DNA of 9,770 nucleotides from CAZUMW01 sp964621615 (GTDB taxonomy: Bacteria > Desulfobacterota > WTBG01 > CAIYCZ01 > CAIRTM01), in contig CAZUMW010000080.1 in assembly GCA_964621615.1 (NCBI GenBank), positions 1 through 9,770 on the forward strand, read 5' to 3'. Shown here one piece after another: positions 7,096 through 9,770 of the stretch. The notes under the pieces were generated by a model. It saw only the letters and a list, made by a program, of their open reading frames with translations. It was not told where the DNA came from and did not search any database. How positions within the stretch are numbered: position 1 is the stretch's first letter; every line of letters begins with the position of its first letter. Made by a program: the position numbers and the translations under genes.

Positions 7096-8172
7096 ATGGT
7101 AACCGCCAAAAAAAAATACAGCTTTAAACCGGATTATGCGGTCAAGCCGGGGGAAACGTTAAAAGAAGTGATGGCGTTACTCAGCATGAAGCAGAATGAA
7201 CTCGCCTTGCGTACCGGTTTGACGGTTCAGTCCATTAATCGGATTTTAAAAGGCGATCAGCCCATTACCTACGAAACCGCCAATAAGCTGGAACTGGCCA
7301 CGGATGTGCCCGCCCATTTTTGGAACAACCTGGAAGCACAATACCGGGCACAACTGACAAAAATTCAGGAAACACAAGAGCTTGAAGCGGAGCTGGAATG
7401 GCTGAAAACAATACCGGTAAAGGAACTGATTCAACGCGGTGCCATTGCACCGCAGGATGATAAGCTGCTGCTGTTAAAAGAGGTGAAAAAATTTTACGGC
7501 GTGAGCAGCGCTTCGGCCTGGCGGGATTTTTGGGAGAAACCCGCTGTAGCGGCCAGACGTTCAAAGTGTTTTAATACACGCATTGAATCGGCATCTGCCT
7601 GGATACGTTTGGGGGAGTTGCAGGCCCATGAGATAAATTGCCAGCCATATAATAAGAAAAAATTTGAAAAAGCACTGGCTGAAATCCGCGGTCTTACCAT
7701 TGAAAATCCGGAGCAGTTTGTCGAAAAGATGATAAAACTTTGCGCGGAATCGGGAGTGGCCTTGGCCTTTGTACCGGAAATGAAAAAAGTACCCTGGAAC
7801 GGGGCGACAAAGTGGCTATCTCCCACAAAAGCAATGATTATGGTGAACCTTCGTGGCAAAAGAGAAGACATGTTCTGGTTTTCTTTTTTTCATGAAGCCG
7901 GCCATGTGCTGCATGACAATAAAAAATATCTCTACATTAACGACGGGACCGACGGCGACAAATACGAAGAGCGGGCCAATGAATTTGCCGCCGAGACCCT
8001 GATCCCCCGAAAATGGGATGTCATGATCGCATCCTTCCGCTCAAAGGCAGAAGTTGTCGCGTTAGCGGAAAAACTCGGCCTTTCCCCCGGCATTGTTGCC
8101 GGACGCTATCAGCACCTGACAAAGAAATGGAATTTTTTCCACGTCCTTATCCGTAAATTTGAGTGGGCATAA
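7096..8172 (+). CDS. HigA-like HTH antitoxin fused to ImmA/IrrE metallopeptidase domain
   Basis: This 358-aa protein has an Xre/HigA-type helix-turn-helix at about residues 17-75 (KQNELALRTGLTVQSINRI). After a helical linker, a COG2856 (ImmA/IrrE) domain carries HEAGH at 266-270 and EERANEFAAE (291 onward), whose glutamate should be the third zinc ligand. HigA alone neutralises HigB and represses the operon. The ImmA/IrrE family cleaves repressors in response to signals (phage-element ImmA, Deinococcus IrrE). The fusion could tie antitoxin stability to a stress signal; that is inference, though this two-domain architecture is known beside HigB-like toxins. AAGGGG (7085-7090) lies 5 bases before the ATG, a much better ribosome site than the toxin's and consistent with antitoxin excess. 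The motifs are complete. Confidence 0.9.
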   Translation: MVTAKKKYSFKPDYAVKPGETLKEVMALLSMKQNELALRTGLTVQSINRILKGDQPITYETANKLELATDVPAHFWNNLEAQYRAQLTKIQETQELEAELEWLKTIPVKELIQRGAIAPQDDKLLLLKEVKKFYGVSSASAWRDFWEKPAVAARRSKCFNTRIESASAWIRLGELQAHEINCQPYNKKKFEKALAEIRGLTIENPEQFVEKMIKLCAESGVALAFVPEMKKVPWNGATKWLSPTKAMIMVNLRGKREDMFWFSFFHEAGHVLHDNKKYLYINDGTDGDKYEERANEFAAETLIPRKWDVMIASFRSKAEVVALAEKLGLSPGIVAGRYQHLTKKWNFFHVLIRKFEWA

Positions 8173-8210
8173 CCATAGTTTGTGCGGAAGGTGGAATGCA
8201 TTCTTGAGAA

Positions 8211-8244
8211 AAATAAGGGGTCAAATCTGCTCTTGACTCTTAAT
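8211..8244 (+). repeat. RAYT-type element end (GGGGTC...TTGACTC)
   Basis: AATAAGGGGTCAAATC followed by TGCTCTTGACTCTTAAT lies just upstream of the first RAYT remnant. It has the same layout as the other two families in the window: A-rich, G-rich block, spacer, TTGAC. Sequences of this form commonly border RAYT genes in deltaproteobacterial genomes (recalled, not searched). No inverted mate is present here, so the element is incomplete. Confidence 0.5.
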
Positions 8245-8272
8245 CTGTTTTTGCGGTATATATTTTACCACT

Positions 8273-8467
8273 ATTGCCCGCCCGTTACGCATAGCATATG
8301 AAAATTCCTGGTACCATGTGATGAGCCGCGGCAAACAGCGGCAGAAGATATTTCGCTGCGATGAGGATTACCGGCATTTTCTCGATATCGTTAAAGAAGC
8401 CTCCAGATATGTAATGATATATCTTGCACGAAAACCTGCGGGACTGAAGCTTTAAGAAATCGGATAA
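8273..8467 (+). pseudogene. RAYT (REP-associated tyrosine transposase) remnant
   Basis: The translation from 8273 gives ARPLRIAYENSWYHVMSRGK and then IFRCDEDYRHFLDIVKEASR, the classic N-terminus of IS200-like RAYT proteins. It then jumps directly to IYLARKPAGLKL, a segment that in full-length proteins lies near the C-terminus. The catalytic HUH region and the active-site tyrosine region between them are missing. The expected ATG is ATT, and a TAA (8453-8455) interrupts the segment at the place where family members read KEIG, with EIG readable just after the stop. The gene is therefore dead by an internal deletion plus point changes. The second RAYT-derived element begins right behind it. Confidence 0.75.
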
Positions 8468-8468
8468 A

Positions 8469-8838
8469 TAAAAGTGTCAGGTCTTCATTCTTGACATGTC
8501 AAAATTGTTGCAATACAGTGCTGCTAAAGATGTAGCATCCAGTCAGGAGAGAGCAGGTATGTCGCGTCCGCTGAGGATAGAATACCTGCATAGAGAGAAA
8601 CGACCGGACTGGCTCTATACTGATTTCGTTCTGAGTTTGTTCAGCGGTCAACAAAACGCCGCCCGAAAGCAATACCGCCTGTTTGTCGAATCGATGTTGG
8701 GCCGGGAATATGAAAGCCCGCTGAAGGGAGTGGTTGCGTCAAGTATTCTGGGTGGTGCCTATTTTATAAATGAAATAAGAAAATAGCGAAAATAACCAGC
8801 TCGCTGAGGTTGTCAATAATGAAGACCTGACACTTTTA
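8469..8838 (+). mobile_element. RAYT-derived miniature element bounded by 28-bp inverted repeats
   Basis: Bases 8469-8496 and 8811-8838 are reverse complements over 28 bp with a single mismatch (8490/8817). The outer 21 bp, containing AAAAGTGTCAGGTCTTCATT, are perfect, and both arms end in TTGACA or its complement. Between them lies one short frame derived from a RAYT gene (8559-8786). The unit is 370 bp with no target duplication at its edges, consistent with IS200/RAYT-type movement, which makes none. With its catalytic region missing it could move only if a complete RAYT acts on it in trans. Confidence 0.65.
8559..8786 (+). CDS. Internally deleted RAYT transposase, open frame retained
   Basis: The 75-aa product begins MSRPLRIEY, the RAYT N-terminus, and then passes at once to RPDWLYTDFVLSLFSG and the family's C-terminal tail (RKQYRLFVESMLGREYESPL, then ILGGAYFINEIRK). 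About 100-200 residues of the usual protein, including the HUH motif and catalytic tyrosine, are absent, so it cannot be an active transposase. The deletion is in frame and a good Shine-Dalgarno (AGGAGA, 8545-8550, 8 bases before ATG) survives, so it could be translated. An upstream in-frame ATG at 8496 lies in the inverted repeat and lacks a ribosome site. It may be simple debris, or a retained C-terminal domain; the sequence alone cannot decide. Confidence 0.6.
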   Translation: MSRPLRIEYLHREKRPDWLYTDFVLSLFSGQQNAARKQYRLFVESMLGREYESPLKGVVASSILGGAYFINEIRK

Positions 8839-8918
8839 ATTCTCCTGATGTGCCCCTGCAGGAAATATATGCCCGCATTATTGCTGCTGCGGTAAAAAGC
8901 CGGGCTAATAGAACCTGA
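8823..8918 (+). other. Possible 3' stump of an unidentified gene
   Basis: Directly after the miniature element an open frame reads SPDVPLQEIYARIIAAAVKS to a TGA at 8916-8918. The amphipathic helix-like composition looks coding, but the frame has no start and is closed by a TGA at 8820-8822 within the repeat. It could be the end of a gene cut by the element. I do not recognise it. Confidence 0.2.
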
Positions 8919-8928
8919 AAACCGTACA

Positions 8929-9747
8929 TTAATAAGCTATACATATCACATATGCTGTTACAGTCTCCCCGCTCCCCGTGGTAGTTTCACAATACCAGCC
9001 GGTGGGATTTGTCGTCGTACACGTATCTGCTCCGGTAGCCGGACAACTGGTAGTTACAGGTGCTTCTCCTGTATTTTTACATCCACCGCTTACGGGATCG
9101 CCGCTACTGCATGCGACATATGCACTTTCACTACCTGAAGAAGAACAATAAACTATTGTCAACCCCTTGTTGATTTCCACAACGCTGCTTCCGTTACCCA
9201 CATATAATGTATCATCGTCGAGGTCCCAGCTGATACGCCCCTCTTGAACAGCTTGAGAAACATCCGTACCCTGGGGAAGAACCAGTCCCGCCAAGCTGTT
9301 GCCAACTCCTGTTCCTGAAATTTCTAATAAATCTCCGGCATCGAAATAAAGGGGGGCAGCAAGTTTATTTTCTGTAACCGATCCGCTCTCAAGATGACCG
9401 GTGTCCACCGAATCGAGCGCTGCCAGGGAGCCAAACCCGCTGAGAGTGGCGCCGTTACCATAGAAGGCTGTTGCGCTGACACTGCCGACTACCTCCAGCT
9501 GTTTAGTCGGGGTGACGGTGCCGATTCCAACCTTTCCGCCCATTACGGCAAGTGTGTTATCCTGACAGACGGTATCATCTGCGGCGCTGTCAAGCCCGAT
9601 GCCTGCAGAATCCTGACCGACAACAGCTATGCTGTCCGCGCACACGTGCCTGCCGGATACAATCAGAGAAATAAGCACAATAAAAAAACAAATCGAAAAA
9701 TGATTCCTGATCAAGAAAATATGGGGACGTCCGTTAAATATTGACAA
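8929..9747 (-). CDS. Exported fibre-like surface protein with Cys-rich C-terminal domain
   Basis: The maximal frame is 272 aa from a TTG at 9747, inside the terminal repeat. Another TTG at 9714, just outside the repeat, gives 261 aa beginning MIRNHFSICFFIVLISLIVS, a good signal peptide probably cleaved after HVCA. No ATG and no Shine-Dalgarno serve either start, so the original 5' end may have been displaced by the repeat. The mature part has KVGIGTVTPTKQLEVVGSVS and ATAFYGNGATLSG, a pattern common in phage-tail-fibre-like and bacterial surface proteins. A C-terminal domain rich in cysteine (8-9 Cys) follows, with TGWYCETTTGSGETVTAYVI at the end. An extracellular adhesive or structural role is inferred; no enzyme motif is seen. 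It is convergent with the RAYT debris and unrelated to the R-M operon. Confidence 0.7.
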   Translation of the reverse strand: MSIFNGRPHIFLIRNHFSICFFIVLISLIVSGRHVCADSIAVVGQDSAGIGLDSAADDTVCQDNTLAVMGGKVGIGTVTPTKQLEVVGSVSATAFYGNGATLSGFGSLAALDSVDTGHLESGSVTENKLAAPLYFDAGDLLEISGTGVGNSLAGLVLPQGTDVSQAVQEGRISWDLDDDTLYVGNGSSVVEINKGLTIVYCSSSGSESAYVACSSGDPVSGGCKNTGEAPVTTSCPATGADTCTTTNPTGWYCETTTGSGETVTAYVICIAY

Positions 9748-9770
9748 TAAGATGATTTGCTGCTAGAAAC
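9716..9770. repeat. 55-bp terminal inverted repeat, right copy
   Basis: Exact reverse complement of 1-55. On the + strand it reads ATATGGGGACGTCC, then a spacer and TTGACAATAA, so the element would extend rightward beyond the window. It covers the extreme 5' end of the minus-strand frame and ends 2 bases from that frame's alternative start at 9714. Confidence 0.9.

Noticed and set aside
1..9770. tRNA, rRNA, riboswitch or CRISPR array
   Set aside because: Nothing with the required folds, conserved segments or repeat/spacer pattern was seen in either strand.
1..9770. BREX, DISARM, Druantia or similar multi-gene defence system
   Set aside because: Only the type I R-M genes, the Fic fusion and the toxin-antitoxin pair are present; the single DUF499-like stump is not enough to claim another system.

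Overview
The window is a 9.77 kb chromosomal (or large-replicon) fragment from a bacterium. Gene content and the style of its short dispersed repeats resemble Desulfobacterota/deltaproteobacterial genomes, but this is inference: no rRNA or housekeeping gene is present to fix the taxonomy. It reads as a defence and mobile-element neighbourhood.

Left and centre (about 250-6450, + strand): a compact type I restriction-modification operon, hsdM - hsdS - rhuM/fic - hsdR. Each junction is an ATGA stop/start overlap, so all four genes are translationally coupled. A candidate sigma70 promoter lies about 70 bases upstream of hsdM and a long GC-rich hairpin follows hsdR. The extra gene, a RhuM-like N-terminus joined to a Fic/Doc domain, sits between specificity and restriction subunits. 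It is bounded exactly by two copies of a 15-bp direct repeat that includes both start codons, so it could in principle be lost or gained without disturbing hsdS or hsdR. HsdR carries three tandem 18-residue Cys4 motifs after its helicase domains.

Middle right (about 6470-8170, + strand): a short remnant resembling the C-terminus of DUF499-type ATPases, then a toxin-antitoxin pair. The toxin is a HigB/RelE-like protein. The antitoxin is a HigA-like helix-turn-helix protein fused to an ImmA/IrrE (HEAGH) metallopeptidase domain. A 17-bp perfect palindrome just upstream is a good operator candidate.

Right (about 8200-9770): debris of REP-associated tyrosine transposases (RAYT, IS200-like). One remnant has an internal deletion and nonsense changes. 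A second, bounded by a 28-bp inverted repeat with one mismatch, keeps a short open frame made of the extreme N-terminus joined to the C-terminal part, without the catalytic HUH region. The last gene, on the minus strand, encodes an exported fibre-like protein whose 5' end runs into a repeat.

The two window ends are a perfect 55-bp inverted repeat. It has the same layout as the RAYT-type ends inside the window (G-rich block followed by TTGAC), and 55 is also a common de Bruijn assembly k-mer. The likeliest reading is that both contig ends run outward into the same dispersed element, rather than that the window is a single transposon. The most interesting points are the repeat-bounded rhuM/fic gene inside the R-M operon, the Cys4 repeats of HsdR, and the RAYT-derived miniature element.
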